44,286 nt of DNA from an uncultured Ruminococcus sp. (GTDB lineage Bacteria > Bacillota > Clostridia > Oscillospirales > Ruminococcaceae): contig UQPZ01000014.1 in the NCBI GenBank assembly GCA_900543145.1, forward strand, positions 1 through 44,286. The letters are read 5' to 3'. The stretch's first letter is position 1; each line of letters opens with the position of its first letter. The notes beneath the pieces are model-generated. The model was given only the letters and a program-made list of their open reading frames with translations, was not told where the DNA came from and did no database searches. Positions 1-7,353 of this stretch are shown here, piece after piece. A program made the translations under genes and the position numbers.

Positions 1-1
1 G

Positions 2-463
2 GAAAGCGGAATATTGCAGAATGAAAGTCGATTTGAAAAGGTATATAGCTTTAATAACGGAAACCTTACCTGTCTGCTGTTTCCGTTTGATGACGTTCAG
101 CTTGATGTCGGTAAGCTTGCAATATGGAGATTGCAGACACACGAGCAGTTCGGCGGTACATGGCTTTCCGATTATGTTCCTAACAAACTCGGCGGCTTTG
201 TTTCAGAAAATGAACAAACACAGAAAAAACCTGAATGTCCGCTGATAGGTCAGAACGGAAATATCTTCAATCTTATGGGAATAGCCTCAAAAACGCTGAA
301 AAAGAATGGTATGGCAGATAGGGCAAAAGAAATGTGCAGTCGTATTACTTCATCAGGCAGCTACGATGAGGCATTAAGTATTATTGATGAATATGTGGAG
401 ATTACTTCGGCTGATGATGTAGAACATGAAGAAACCGAAGATTTCAAAATGGAGATGATGTAA
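2..463 (+). CDS. ICE accessory protein, C-terminal part (5' end outside window)
   Basis: The reading frame is open from base 2, before any plausible start codon, so this is the C-terminal part of a longer protein. Two blocks are visible. The first (about residues 5-70 of the visible part) includes FPFDDVQLDVGKLAIW and GGTWLSDYVPNKLGGF. The second includes GQNGNIFNLMGIASKTLK, ending in SGSYDEALSIIDEYVE. From memory, both blocks are typical of large multidomain accessory proteins of Firmicutes conjugative elements; no biochemical role is known to me. The protein ends in an acidic, Met-rich tail (EETEDFKMEMM) that recurs at the ends of three neighbouring proteins. Its stop overlaps the next small ORF as TAATG. 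Confidence 0.75.
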   Translation, partial: ESGILQNESRFEKVYSFNNGNLTCLLFPFDDVQLDVGKLAIWRLQTHEQFGGTWLSDYVPNKLGGFVSENEQTQKKPECPLIGQNGNIFNLMGIASKTLKKNGMADRAKEMCSRITSSGSYDEALSIIDEYVEITSADDVEHEETEDFKMEMM

Positions 464-494
464 TGGCGTATTTATTTACAGAAATGCTGACAGA
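428..494. repeat. Gene-end direct repeat, copy 1
   Basis: This stretch holds the last codons of the first gene, its TAATG junction and the start of the following mini-ORF. It is closely similar, with scattered substitutions, to 1419-1485. Confidence 0.75.
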
Positions 495-540
495 CGGTGT
501 TTTAGAAACAACAGCCGTGTCGCTAAGTGAAAAACAATGA
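463..540 (+). CDS. Tiny ORF, possible decayed DUF3789-like peptide
   Basis: A 25-codon ORF starts in a TAATG overlap with the upstream gene, exactly as the DUF3789-like ORF at 1454 does. Its first residues (MAYLF) resemble the start of that downstream peptide (MTYLF), but the glycine-rich membrane segment is degraded. I read it as a decayed copy made when the upstream gene end was duplicated. It may not be translated into anything functional. Confidence 0.3.
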   Translation: MAYLFTEMLTDGVLETTAVSLSEKQ

Positions 541-557
541 CGGAAAGGAGAAAGCGA

Positions 558-1454
558 ATGCCAAATCATGTGACAAACGTAATCAAATTAAACGGTGACC
601 GAAAGCAGATACGGGAGCTTCTGGAGCGAATACAAAACGATGAGCTCGGACTTGGAACTATTGATTTTGAGAAGATAATTCCCATGCCTGAAAATATCTA
701 CCGCGGCAATCTCGGTCAGGAGGAAATGAATCTCTACGGCAAAAACAACTGGTACGACTGGTGTATAGCAAATTGGGGTACGAAGTGGTCAGCCTATGGC
801 TATGAGAAAGACTGTGATTACTCAAATGCCGAAGAACTGCGCTTCTTGACCGCCTGGACAGCTCCCCATCCTGTAATTCAGCGATTATCGGAGATGTACC
901 CCGAAATCAAAATTATTCATGAGTGGGCTGACGAGGACATCGGCGTGAACTGCGGAAGATACGCGTATTACGACGGAGAACGCTATGAAGAATACTATGC
1001 CGAAAGCGAAAAGGAGCGGCTTGAATTCGCGGCGAGGGTTATGGACGTCGATCTTGAGGATTACGGACTTTTACTCAACGCTTCAGAAACAGGATACGTC
1101 AATATCGATAACGGCGACGAATATGATCGTATAGAACTATTCGGACAGACCGCGCTGTTTACCAACGACAGAATAACAGACACGGATATTCCCAAAGGAA
1201 TGCATTGTTATCATTTAAGGCAGTCAGACGATGGAGAGCGTTTTTGTTCCATCGAAAAAATCGTTAAAGTAAATCACGGAGGCTCTGTCATAACCAAAGA
1301 GCCTATCGATCTCGGTGAAAAAGGTTTCATTACTTTTACAAATGATACCGAACCGAACTTTACCGGTGAAACAAGCACGTTTACGGAGTTTATGAGCAAT
1401 GAAGCTAGCTGCTCTATGGAAGAAACTGAAGATTTAGAAATGGAGATGATGTAA
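558..1454 (+). CDS. Api92-like (DUF1281) protein fused to an LPD28-like domain
   Basis: The N-terminal ~190 residues (MPNHVTNVI..., YDWCIANWGTKW, LTAWTAPHPV) match the Api92/YubB-type ferredoxin-like family found on phages and conjugative elements. The C-terminal part (FGQTALFTNDRITDTDIPKG, CYHLRQSDDGERFCSIEKIV, ITKEPIDLG) resembles the large polyvalent protein-associated domain LPD28. Neither has a firm biochemical role; element transfer or establishment is an inference. I chose ATG 558 because GGAAAGGAG lies at the right distance; an in-frame ATG at 537 has no ribosome binding site. The protein ends with the tail EETEDLEMEMM, nearly identical to that of the upstream gene, and the stop overlaps the next start. 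Confidence 0.8.
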   Translation: MPNHVTNVIKLNGDRKQIRELLERIQNDELGLGTIDFEKIIPMPENIYRGNLGQEEMNLYGKNNWYDWCIANWGTKWSAYGYEKDCDYSNAEELRFLTAWTAPHPVIQRLSEMYPEIKIIHEWADEDIGVNCGRYAYYDGERYEEYYAESEKERLEFAARVMDVDLEDYGLLLNASETGYVNIDNGDEYDRIELFGQTALFTNDRITDTDIPKGMHCYHLRQSDDGERFCSIEKIVKVNHGGSVITKEPIDLGEKGFITFTNDTEPNFTGETSTFTEFMSNEASCSMEETEDLEMEMM

Positions 1455-1485
1455 TGACATATTTATTCATAGGGATGACAGTTGG
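1419..1485. repeat. Gene-end direct repeat, copy 2
   Basis: Second copy of the gene-end repeat at 428-494, covering the last codons of the Api92-like gene, the TAATG overlap and the first codons of the DUF3789-like peptide. Confidence 0.75.
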
Positions 1486-1570
1486 TGGAATAATCGGAGC
1501 AACCATAGGCTGTCTCTTTTCGGCGGTCAAGAATGCCGAAAAGGAAATAAAGAGACTTAAAGAAGAATAA
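1454..1570 (+). CDS. DUF3789-like single-pass membrane mini-protein
   Basis: A 38-residue protein whose start overlaps the previous stop (TAATG), implying translational coupling. Residues ~3-25 form a glycine-rich hydrophobic helix (FIGMTVGGIIGATIGCLF), followed by a charged, probably helical tail (NAEKEIKRLKEE). Size and layout match the DUF3789 mini-proteins found on clostridial conjugative elements, whose function is unknown. It is likely an inner-membrane peptide with its charged tail in the cytoplasm. Confidence 0.65.
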   Translation: MTYLFIGMTVGGIIGATIGCLFSAVKNAEKEIKRLKEE

Positions 1571-1578
1571 CAACTAAA

Positions 1579-1741
1579 GTCGTTTTGCCAATGACAGAAA
1601 ACTTCTGTTTTTAGCAAAGCGACTTTCTTTCTGTCATTGGTTGAAACGACAGAGAAGGAAAAGTTGAAAGCGATGCTTTCAACTACGAGTTTTGTGCATA
1701 GCACAAAACATCGAAGGGAGGTGTGCCTCCTTTCGGAGGCA
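1579..1741 (+). promoter_or_regulatory. Four consecutive hairpins forming the methylase leader
   Basis: Four inverted repeats follow one another. A: 1579-1600 pairs with 1628-1650 (GTCGTTT and CCAATGACAGAAA arms). B: GTTGAAAGC 1663-1671 with GCTTTCAAC 1675-1683. C: GTTTTGTGC 1689-1697 with GCACAAAAC 1701-1709. D: TGCCTCC 1724-1730 with GGAGGCA 1735-1741. Hairpin D buries the GGAGG (1735-1739) that is correctly spaced for the methylase ATG at 1750. A second GGAGG at 1715-1719 can compete for the same CCTCC, so two mutually exclusive folds exist. This suggests control of methylase translation. Confidence 0.7.
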
Positions 1742-1749
1742 AATAATAT

Positions 1750-2592
1750 ATGAACAGTTTTATGTCATGGGTAGGCGGAAAGAAAGCGTTAAGAGATGAA
1801 GTTCTTGCAAGATTTCCAACCTATTATGAACGATATATAGAGGTTTTCGGCGGCGCGGGCTGGGTGCTGTTCCATAAGCCGCCGGCTATGGATTTCGAGG
1901 TCTGGAACGACTATAACGGAAACCTTGCAAATCTGTACCGCTGCGTCAGGGATAAACCGAACAAGCTGAAATACAAATTACGGTATGTGCTTAATTCCCG
2001 TGAGGATTTTGAACGTATCGCAAATCTCCACAAGCGAGGTCTGTTCGGCAGATTTCGCGACGCGGACAGAGCGTCAAAGTTCTATCAGCTCATAAGGTAC
2101 AGCTACGCAAGCGGACTGGACAGCTTTGCAAGTCAGCCGCATTCTATCTGGTCGGACTTCCCGATGATAGATCTGGCGGCAAGGAGATTGCAGAAGGTCA
2201 TAATCGAGAACAAGGATTTTGAAAAGCTTATCATGCAGTATGACAGACCTGTAAGCTTTTTTTACTGCGATCCTCCCTACTTTGCAACTGAAAACTACTA
2301 CAAGGACGTGGGCTTTACAACAAAGGACCATATCAGACTTCGTGATACGCTTCTTGGTATTTCGGGCAAATTTCTTGTTTCATACAATGATTGTCCCGAA
2401 ATCAGAGAAATTTGGGACAAGCCGAATATTCAAATTGAGGAGATCAGCAGACTGAATAATCTTGCGCAGCGATATGACGGCGGCTGTCAGTACGCGGAGC
2501 TTCTCATATCCAATTACGATACAAGCGAGAGGTCGAGAGCGGCTCGCCAGCTCTCGCTGTTTGATGATGAAAAAACAATTCTGGAGGTATAA
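1750..2592 (+). CDS. D12-class DNA N6-adenine methyltransferase
   Basis: This is a 280-residue protein of the MethyltransfD12 (Dam-like) family, which transfers a methyl group from SAM to adenine N6 in a short DNA target. Visible motifs are WVGGKK near the N-terminus, the SAM-binding FGGAGWVLF (~residues 34-42) and the catalytic DPPY (~174-177, YCDPPYFATENYY). No restriction endonuclease is adjacent, so it is probably a solitary element-borne methylase that protects the element from host restriction or marks its DNA. Translation may be controlled by the hairpin leader just upstream, because the ribosome binding site lies inside hairpin D. Confidence 0.9.
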   Translation: MNSFMSWVGGKKALRDEVLARFPTYYERYIEVFGGAGWVLFHKPPAMDFEVWNDYNGNLANLYRCVRDKPNKLKYKLRYVLNSREDFERIANLHKRGLFGRFRDADRASKFYQLIRYSYASGLDSFASQPHSIWSDFPMIDLAARRLQKVIIENKDFEKLIMQYDRPVSFFYCDPPYFATENYYKDVGFTTKDHIRLRDTLLGISGKFLVSYNDCPEIREIWDKPNIQIEEISRLNNLAQRYDGGCQYAELLISNYDTSERSRAARQLSLFDDEKTILEV

Positions 2593-2596
2593 CTTT

Positions 2597-2869
2597 ATGA
2601 AAAAGATAATTTTCGCGCAGATACTCACAACTAACGGAACAACCGAATTTTCAGGTCTTTACGATGAAAACGGCGGTCCCGTAAGCGTAGAAATTGAACG
2701 TGATGACAGTGGAGTAAGCCTTACAATTTGGAGAAACGCTTCCGACAGAGAACAATCTGACTGCGGAATCTCGGAGGAAGAGATTGAAAGGACTTGCGCT
2801 ATGCACGATGACTGCGGAGATTGTCCACTGTATGATTACTGCGGAGAGGAAACGGAGGTTTGTTCATGA
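2597..2869 (+). CDS. Small Cys-rich ICE protein of unknown function
   Basis: A 90-residue protein starting at ATG 2597, preceded by GGAGG at 2583-2587 (the last codons of the methylase gene). The N-terminal half looks like a small beta-rich fold. The C-terminal ~25 residues carry a cluster of six cysteines (CAMHDDCGDCPLYDYC, then EVC) that could bind a metal or an Fe-S cluster. I do not recognise the family. It lies 4 bp after the methylase and overlaps the next gene as ATGA, so all three are likely co-translated. Confidence 0.7.
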   Translation: MKKIIFAQILTTNGTTEFSGLYDENGGPVSVEIERDDSGVSLTIWRNASDREQSDCGISEEEIERTCAMHDDCGDCPLYDYCGEETEVCS

Positions 2870-4269
2870 GTTACCTGTACAGGCATTCTTTTGAAAACGC
2901 TGAACAAAACGGAGAAATAGAGATATACCGTGAAAGTCAGAGGGAAAATATCCGCTGTAAAAACGCGATAGAAAAAGCCATTGCGGATAATTTTGACGGC
3001 TATTATTTAAGCGGTACGGCAGTCAAGACGGTGCTTGCACATTTCGGTTATGACCGCGCGATGTGGGTGCTTGCCGCAAGTATTCTGAATAAGGAGCATG
3101 ACGGACGTTTTTCACATGAAAATAAGGAATGGGCAAGGTCTGTTATCCCCTCATATCTTCCACAAAAAGAAATGATGGAATATTGCGTTGATTCTCATCC
3201 TGCCGTGTTTAACGGCTTTATCGATGAGGTCAGAAAGGAATACATCAAGCTTGGACTTGTGGGAGAAAAACAGTGCGTTCAATCCCATAAGCCTCAGGAT
3301 TATGAGAAAAAGCTGTTGATCTTAAAGCCGGAGATCCTCAACGAGCAGTTTAAGAACCCCATAAATCAGTATTTCTACGCGGCGGGAGGTTTTGGCTGTG
3401 ATCCCGAAAAGTCGGGCAGAAAGGTGTTCGGACAGTTTCTTGCGGACGGCGAGAAAGCGAGTTTTTACCGTGAGGATTTCTGCGGAGTTGCGGACTATGA
3501 GCAGCTTCCAAAATGGGCGGTAGAGCGGCTTAAGCAGATAGAAGCTCCGCGGATGAAAATACGCATATTTCAGATCGATCATGAAAAAGACAGCGGCAAG
3601 CTTGCCTTTATGGACTATGATTACACACAATCTCACGGAGGTGTAAAGGCTGAGAATTACCGTCAGATCTATGGCGGTACAGTAAACTGCGACAATCTTG
3701 AAAGCGTTTTTGCTCTCTGCAATTCGGACAAAACACCGCCCGGCTATCTCGGCGAGTCATTGTCAGTCAGCAATGTTATTGAAATTTGCGAGGGCAAGAA
3801 TAAGGGATTTTACTTCTGCGACAGCGTGGGGTTTAAACCGATTGACTTTGATATTGATAAAACGAACCACTCGGATATGATGAAAATTCTTGTAGTGGAA
3901 AACGGCAAAGCTCCCTATGAAGCGGAGATTCGGCACGATATCCATGCTATGCAGTCTGTGGTGGGAGGCTGTATTGAACCCATATATTTTGAGCCGAAAT
4001 ATGACGCTATAGCTTGGTGCAATGATGAGTTTCTGCTGAATAATTCCGAACCAAACAGAATGGTGGGCAATTGCCTTGTTCATGGTACTTTCTATGTGTC
4101 GGGAAACTGCCAGAACGAATACGGCGAATGGGACAGTTGTTCGCTTACGGACGGTCAGATCAAGGAATATTCCGCAATGTTTGAAACTCCCGTTATCGTA
4201 TTTGAGCAAGAGGAAGAATTGAACGAGGATCTTGAGGAAACGGAAGAACCGGAATTTACAATGTCATAA
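2866..4269 (+). CDS. DUF3849-YodL-DUF3846 multidomain ICE protein
   Basis: This 467-residue protein is a mosaic of domains common on clostridial conjugative elements. Residues ~1-125 resemble DUF3849 (SGTAVKTVLAHFGYDRAMWV, Leu/Trp-rich). A linker domain at ~145-220 (NPINQYFYAAGGFGCDP) often accompanies YodL. A YodL-like domain occupies ~225-330 (RIFQIDHEKDSGKLAFMDYD, YTQSHGG). A DUF3846-like domain covers ~335-450 (MMKILVVENGKAPYEAEI, VHGTFYVSG). None has a proven activity. The start is ATG 2866 in an ATGA overlap with the previous gene. The tail (LEETEEPEFTMS) belongs to the shared acidic Met-rich set. Confidence 0.8.
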   Translation: MSYLYRHSFENAEQNGEIEIYRESQRENIRCKNAIEKAIADNFDGYYLSGTAVKTVLAHFGYDRAMWVLAASILNKEHDGRFSHENKEWARSVIPSYLPQKEMMEYCVDSHPAVFNGFIDEVRKEYIKLGLVGEKQCVQSHKPQDYEKKLLILKPEILNEQFKNPINQYFYAAGGFGCDPEKSGRKVFGQFLADGEKASFYREDFCGVADYEQLPKWAVERLKQIEAPRMKIRIFQIDHEKDSGKLAFMDYDYTQSHGGVKAENYRQIYGGTVNCDNLESVFALCNSDKTPPGYLGESLSVSNVIEICEGKNKGFYFCDSVGFKPIDFDIDKTNHSDMMKILVVENGKAPYEAEIRHDIHAMQSVVGGCIEPIYFEPKYDAIAWCNDEFLLNNSEPNRMVGNCLVHGTFYVSGNCQNEYGEWDSCSLTDGQIKEYSAMFETPVIVFEQEEELNEDLEETEEPEFTMS

Positions 4270-4291
4270 ACGAAAGGATAAGGTGATACTA

Positions 4292-4645
4292 ATGAAAATT
4301 TCAGCGACTATTAACAGACTTGTGGAGAAACAGGATTCATCGGTAAAAGCGTATGCCAGCGTTACAATGGACGGAATATTCGCTGTTCACGGACTGAGAG
4401 TGATGGAAACCGAGAAAGGCAGATTTGTAAATATGCCGTCAACTTCGTACAAGGACGCTAATGGTGAAACAAAATACAGTGATATTTTTCACGCTATAAC
4501 AAAATCGGCAAGAAACGCTCTTAATCAGGCAGTACTGAACGCTTACGATATCAAATTACAGCAGGTGCAGGCTGCAGAAATCGAGGTGGAGAACACTCCC
4601 GATGAGGAAATGTCTGACGAACCGGAGCCTGAGATGTCTATGTGA
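4292..4645 (+). CDS. SpoVG-like DNA/RNA-binding protein
   Basis: A 117-residue protein whose core matches SpoVG: AYASVTMDGIFAVHGLRVME, FVNMPSTSYKD, then DIFHAITKSARNALNQAVL. SpoVG proteins are small site-specific nucleic-acid-binding regulators. ICE-borne copies are common and probably regulate the element rather than sporulation. ATG 4292 was chosen because AAAGGATAAGGTG precedes it and it aligns with the family start. The C-terminal ~30 residues (EVENTPDEEMSDEPEPEMSM) are an acidic extension carrying the tail seen on neighbouring proteins. Confidence 0.85.
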   Translation: MKISATINRLVEKQDSSVKAYASVTMDGIFAVHGLRVMETEKGRFVNMPSTSYKDANGETKYSDIFHAITKSARNALNQAVLNAYDIKLQQVQAAEIEVENTPDEEMSDEPEPEMSM

Positions 4646-4763
4646 AATATCTCACAAAAAAATGCTGTATTCTTTGTTGCTTTGGTAGAATTTCTTTAAA
4701 AGGACTAGATTATGATGTATTTGTGTGATATAGTTAAAGAAGCAAATTTATCGAGGCGATATT

Positions 4764-5663
4764 ATGAAAAAAGCGATAACTATTTTAGCTGTATGCGGTC
4801 TGATGCTTACGGCTTGCGGACAGACAGACAATACAGAATCCAAAGCGGAAACTACCACAGCAATTGCTTCCAAAAGCACATCTGATACGGAAACCTCATC
4901 GTCAGAAGAAAAGGATACAGGCGAAGCCACAACTACTGCTTTAAAAACAAGTTCGCGGACGGTATCCTCTGCTTCAGATCCGACTGGTATCGCAGTAACT
5001 ACTGCAAAGAGATCCGATTCTTCAAATACGAACGGCAATTCGGTTCAGGGGCAGAATACCGCTGTAGAAGGTAATAACCAAACCGCGCGGAGCGATCGGC
5101 AGAGCAATACTCCATTCGGCAATTCTCAGGGCAATAACTCAGCGGAGAAGAACGCTCAGCCGTCCAATGAGAAGCCTCAGAATGTAGCCCAATCAACAAC
5201 AGCAAAGCCTGCGGTAACAAATCCGCCTGTCATAACAACAAAGCCGCGGACTACAACAGCGCCGCAGACGGAACCTCCCTCGCCGAAGCCTACTGAGGAA
5301 GAACGATATATGGATATCGGCAGAAGCTTATCTCATAACGGCTTTGATTACAGCAAGGCGGAGGCGGTATACAACTGGATGACTGAAAATGGTTCGGGAA
5401 CTTGCGTGAATTATTCGTGGCAGACCTACTATTTATGCAAAGGTACAGGTCTGGAATGCTATCTTGTATGGACTCCGTCAAAACTGTATGGTCATGTAGC
5501 AAATGTTGTTAAAGTAAACGGAGCATGGTTTGTTCTTGATACGCAAGGGCAAGGATTTCTGCTGAATAACGACTGCGGATTCAGCGAAATAATAGATATT
5601 GATGAATCATATATATCAGAGGCGGATTTGATAAGCAGTCAAAGATATGACGATATATATTAG
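4764..5663 (+). CDS. Lipoprotein with transglutaminase-like domain
   Basis: The first ~20 residues are a lipoprotein signal with lipobox LTAC, so the mature protein is anchored on the outer face of the membrane. Residues ~22-175 are a low-complexity Ser/Thr/Asn/Pro-rich spacer. The C-terminal ~115 residues form a transglutaminase/cysteine-protease-like domain: the motif GTCVNYSW supplies the Cys, GHVANVV the His and VLDTQGQG the Asp of the usual triad. It may cut or crosslink wall peptides. The NlpC/P60-like gene 70 bp downstream suggests a shared wall-remodelling role, for example in conjugation. A strong terminator follows. Confidence 0.8.
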   Translation: MKKAITILAVCGLMLTACGQTDNTESKAETTTAIASKSTSDTETSSSEEKDTGEATTTALKTSSRTVSSASDPTGIAVTTAKRSDSSNTNGNSVQGQNTAVEGNNQTARSDRQSNTPFGNSQGNNSAEKNAQPSNEKPQNVAQSTTAKPAVTNPPVITTKPRTTTAPQTEPPSPKPTEEERYMDIGRSLSHNGFDYSKAEAVYNWMTENGSGTCVNYSWQTYYLCKGTGLECYLVWTPSKLYGHVANVVKVNGAWFVLDTQGQGFLLNNDCGFSEIIDIDESYISEADLISSQRYDDIY

Positions 5664-5675
5664 AATATGCAAACG

Positions 5676-5701
5676 AAAGAGCCGAAATCCGGCTCTTTTT
5701 C
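5676..5701 (+). terminator. Rho-independent terminator
   Basis: A nine-pair stem (AAAGAGCCG / CGGCTCTTT) with a five-base loop runs into a T-rich tract, directly after the transglutaminase lipoprotein gene. Confidence 0.85.
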
Positions 5702-5732
5702 TTTGCAAAAATAAAAAGGAGAAATGCGATAT

Positions 5733-6980
5733 ATGTTTAAAACAAAATCGAAAATATTAAAGAAGATCGGCGCGGGGTTCATATCAGGACTCTGCGCTTT
5801 TTCTATGCTCGGCTCATCTGTGAGCGGAGTTATTACAGCAAATGCGGAAAGTGTTTCAACTACTGAAAATCTTGCGTTTCCGTCGGCGGATACTGTGATC
5901 GCAAAGGCGGCGACACTTCTCGGTGCGCCTTACGGATTCGGATTTAAAGGATATTCTGGAGTATATACTCAGGACTCCTACTCCCCGCTTTCGGTGGAAT
6001 ATATAAATCAGCAAGGTATCGATTGTTCGGGACTTGTGTATTACACAATAACTCAGCTGGGCTATTCCACAAGCGGATTTTCATGGAACAATCCAAATCC
6101 CGTTGATACGATGCACTGGCTGACAGTTAACGATAGCTGTACTGTTACCTACAAGGGGGAAACCTCAAGAATCGGAGAACGTCCAATGTATCTGGTTTCT
6201 GATCACCACGATCCCATAGTTGACCGTGACACCTACAACCGGGTACAGCAGGAGCTTGCAAGACGAAGCTCTAAGCGTAAAGTTTCGGATAAAACTACTA
6301 CCGAGCAAGGCAAATATTCAAGCAAATATGTCCTTACAGAATTACTTATCTGCGGAAAATGTGGTACACCTTATCGCAGAACCACCTGGAGCATCAAATG
6401 CTCTTGTGGCAAGAGCGGGAAAAAGCAGATAGTCTGGAGATGTATAAGCCGTCTTGAACACGGAAAGAAATACTGTCCCGATTCGCCTACGATAAAGGAA
6501 GAACAGCTCCACAAGGCTATAATTCGAGCGATAAATAACTACTATTCCTGCCGCAATGATATTGTAAGGATATTAAAAGCAAATATCGGTTCTGTGCTTG
6601 AATGTCAGGGTCAGGAGGAAATTCAAGCATTAGAAAAAAGGCTTAAAGAAATCGACTGTGCAAGGAACAATTTAGTCGGATTGATAGCATCAGGTGGCTG
6701 CGATGAGGACAAGCTTGATAGTGAGTTTGCGAAGCTTTATTCAGAGGAACAAAGTCTGAGCGAACGTCTTGAAAACTTAAAATCGCAGTATAAGACTTCT
6801 GCTGAAACTCAGGCGAGGCTTGATAAAATCATAGACATGATAGAGCATGAAAGGTTTGAGTTGGAAACCTTTGATAATGTGCTGATACGCAAATTAATCG
6901 AGTGCATAAAAGTTCTCAGCAAGACCGAAATACTGGTGATTTTCAAGGGCGGATATGAGGTCAGGGCGGAGATTGAATAA
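5733..6980 (+). CDS. Chimera: NlpC/P60-like secreted N-terminus fused to serine recombinase C-terminus
   Basis: Residues ~1-38 are a signal peptide. Residues ~45-145 look like an NlpC/P60 hydrolase start (ADTVIAKAATLLGAPYGFG, then the catalytic-Cys motif GIDCSGLVYY); the rest of that domain, including its His, is missing. From about position 6175 onward the protein becomes the C-terminal half of a large serine recombinase: MYLVSDHHDPIVDRDTYNRV, the zinc ribbon (CGKCGTPYRR ... CSCG ... WRC ... YC) and a coiled coil. The recombinase catalytic Ser domain is absent. Neither activity should survive. The join is in frame and looks like a deletion scar. ATG 5733 is preferred; the in-frame ATG at 5724 sits only 2 bases from GGAG. 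Confidence 0.85.
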   Translation: MFKTKSKILKKIGAGFISGLCAFSMLGSSVSGVITANAESVSTTENLAFPSADTVIAKAATLLGAPYGFGFKGYSGVYTQDSYSPLSVEYINQQGIDCSGLVYYTITQLGYSTSGFSWNNPNPVDTMHWLTVNDSCTVTYKGETSRIGERPMYLVSDHHDPIVDRDTYNRVQQELARRSSKRKVSDKTTTEQGKYSSKYVLTELLICGKCGTPYRRTTWSIKCSCGKSGKKQIVWRCISRLEHGKKYCPDSPTIKEEQLHKAIIRAINNYYSCRNDIVRILKANIGSVLECQGQEEIQALEKRLKEIDCARNNLVGLIASGGCDEDKLDSEFAKLYSEEQSLSERLENLKSQYKTSAETQARLDKIIDMIEHERFELETFDNVLIRKLIECIKVLSKTEILVIFKGGYEVRAEIE

Positions 6981-7247
6981 CGATTAAAATTTACGGCTTG
7001 CGGAGAAATCTGCAAGCTGTTTTTGTTGGAAGCGAGGTGAGATAAAATGTCAAAGAATTTTGATGGAATCAAAAAGCGAAAATTTGATGTAGAAATCGAC
7101 TTGTCATTTTATATCGCTGTTCATATGATTTTGTCGCAATATATCGAAAAATGCATATTGGATTATAACTTTGCACAAATTGCAACCCTTTAAATTGTAG
7201 TATTTGTAGATTTTTGAATTACCAATGCACAATTTTGTCAAAAAATA
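6981..7247. other. Element edge; one doubtful 48-codon ORF
   Basis: No convincing gene. A 48-codon ORF at 7047-7193 (MSKNFDGIKKRKFDVEIDLS...) has GAGGTGA upstream and could be a recombinase-associated remnant, but I do not recognise it. The base composition becomes markedly AT-rich here, so this is the likely border between the collapsed element and the following island. Confidence 0.35.
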
Positions 7248-7276
7248 TTGAAAATTTAGGCGGTTTAATGTATAAT
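7248..7276 (+). promoter_or_regulatory. Sigma-A-type promoter of the Thoeris operon
   Basis: TTGAAA (7248-7253), a 17-base spacer and a perfect TATAAT (7271-7276), about 80 bases before the TIR gene start. Confidence 0.7.
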
Positions 7277-7353
7277 TGTGTTAACAGGTGATAATTGTAT
7301 ATTATCTTAGTGAACATGATATCGCCCATTATAATTATGAAGGAGAGAAGTTT

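Noticed and set aside
6981..7247. Attachment site of the serine recombinase
   Set aside because: The catalytic half is lost and no matching core could be found at another position in the window, so no att site can be claimed.
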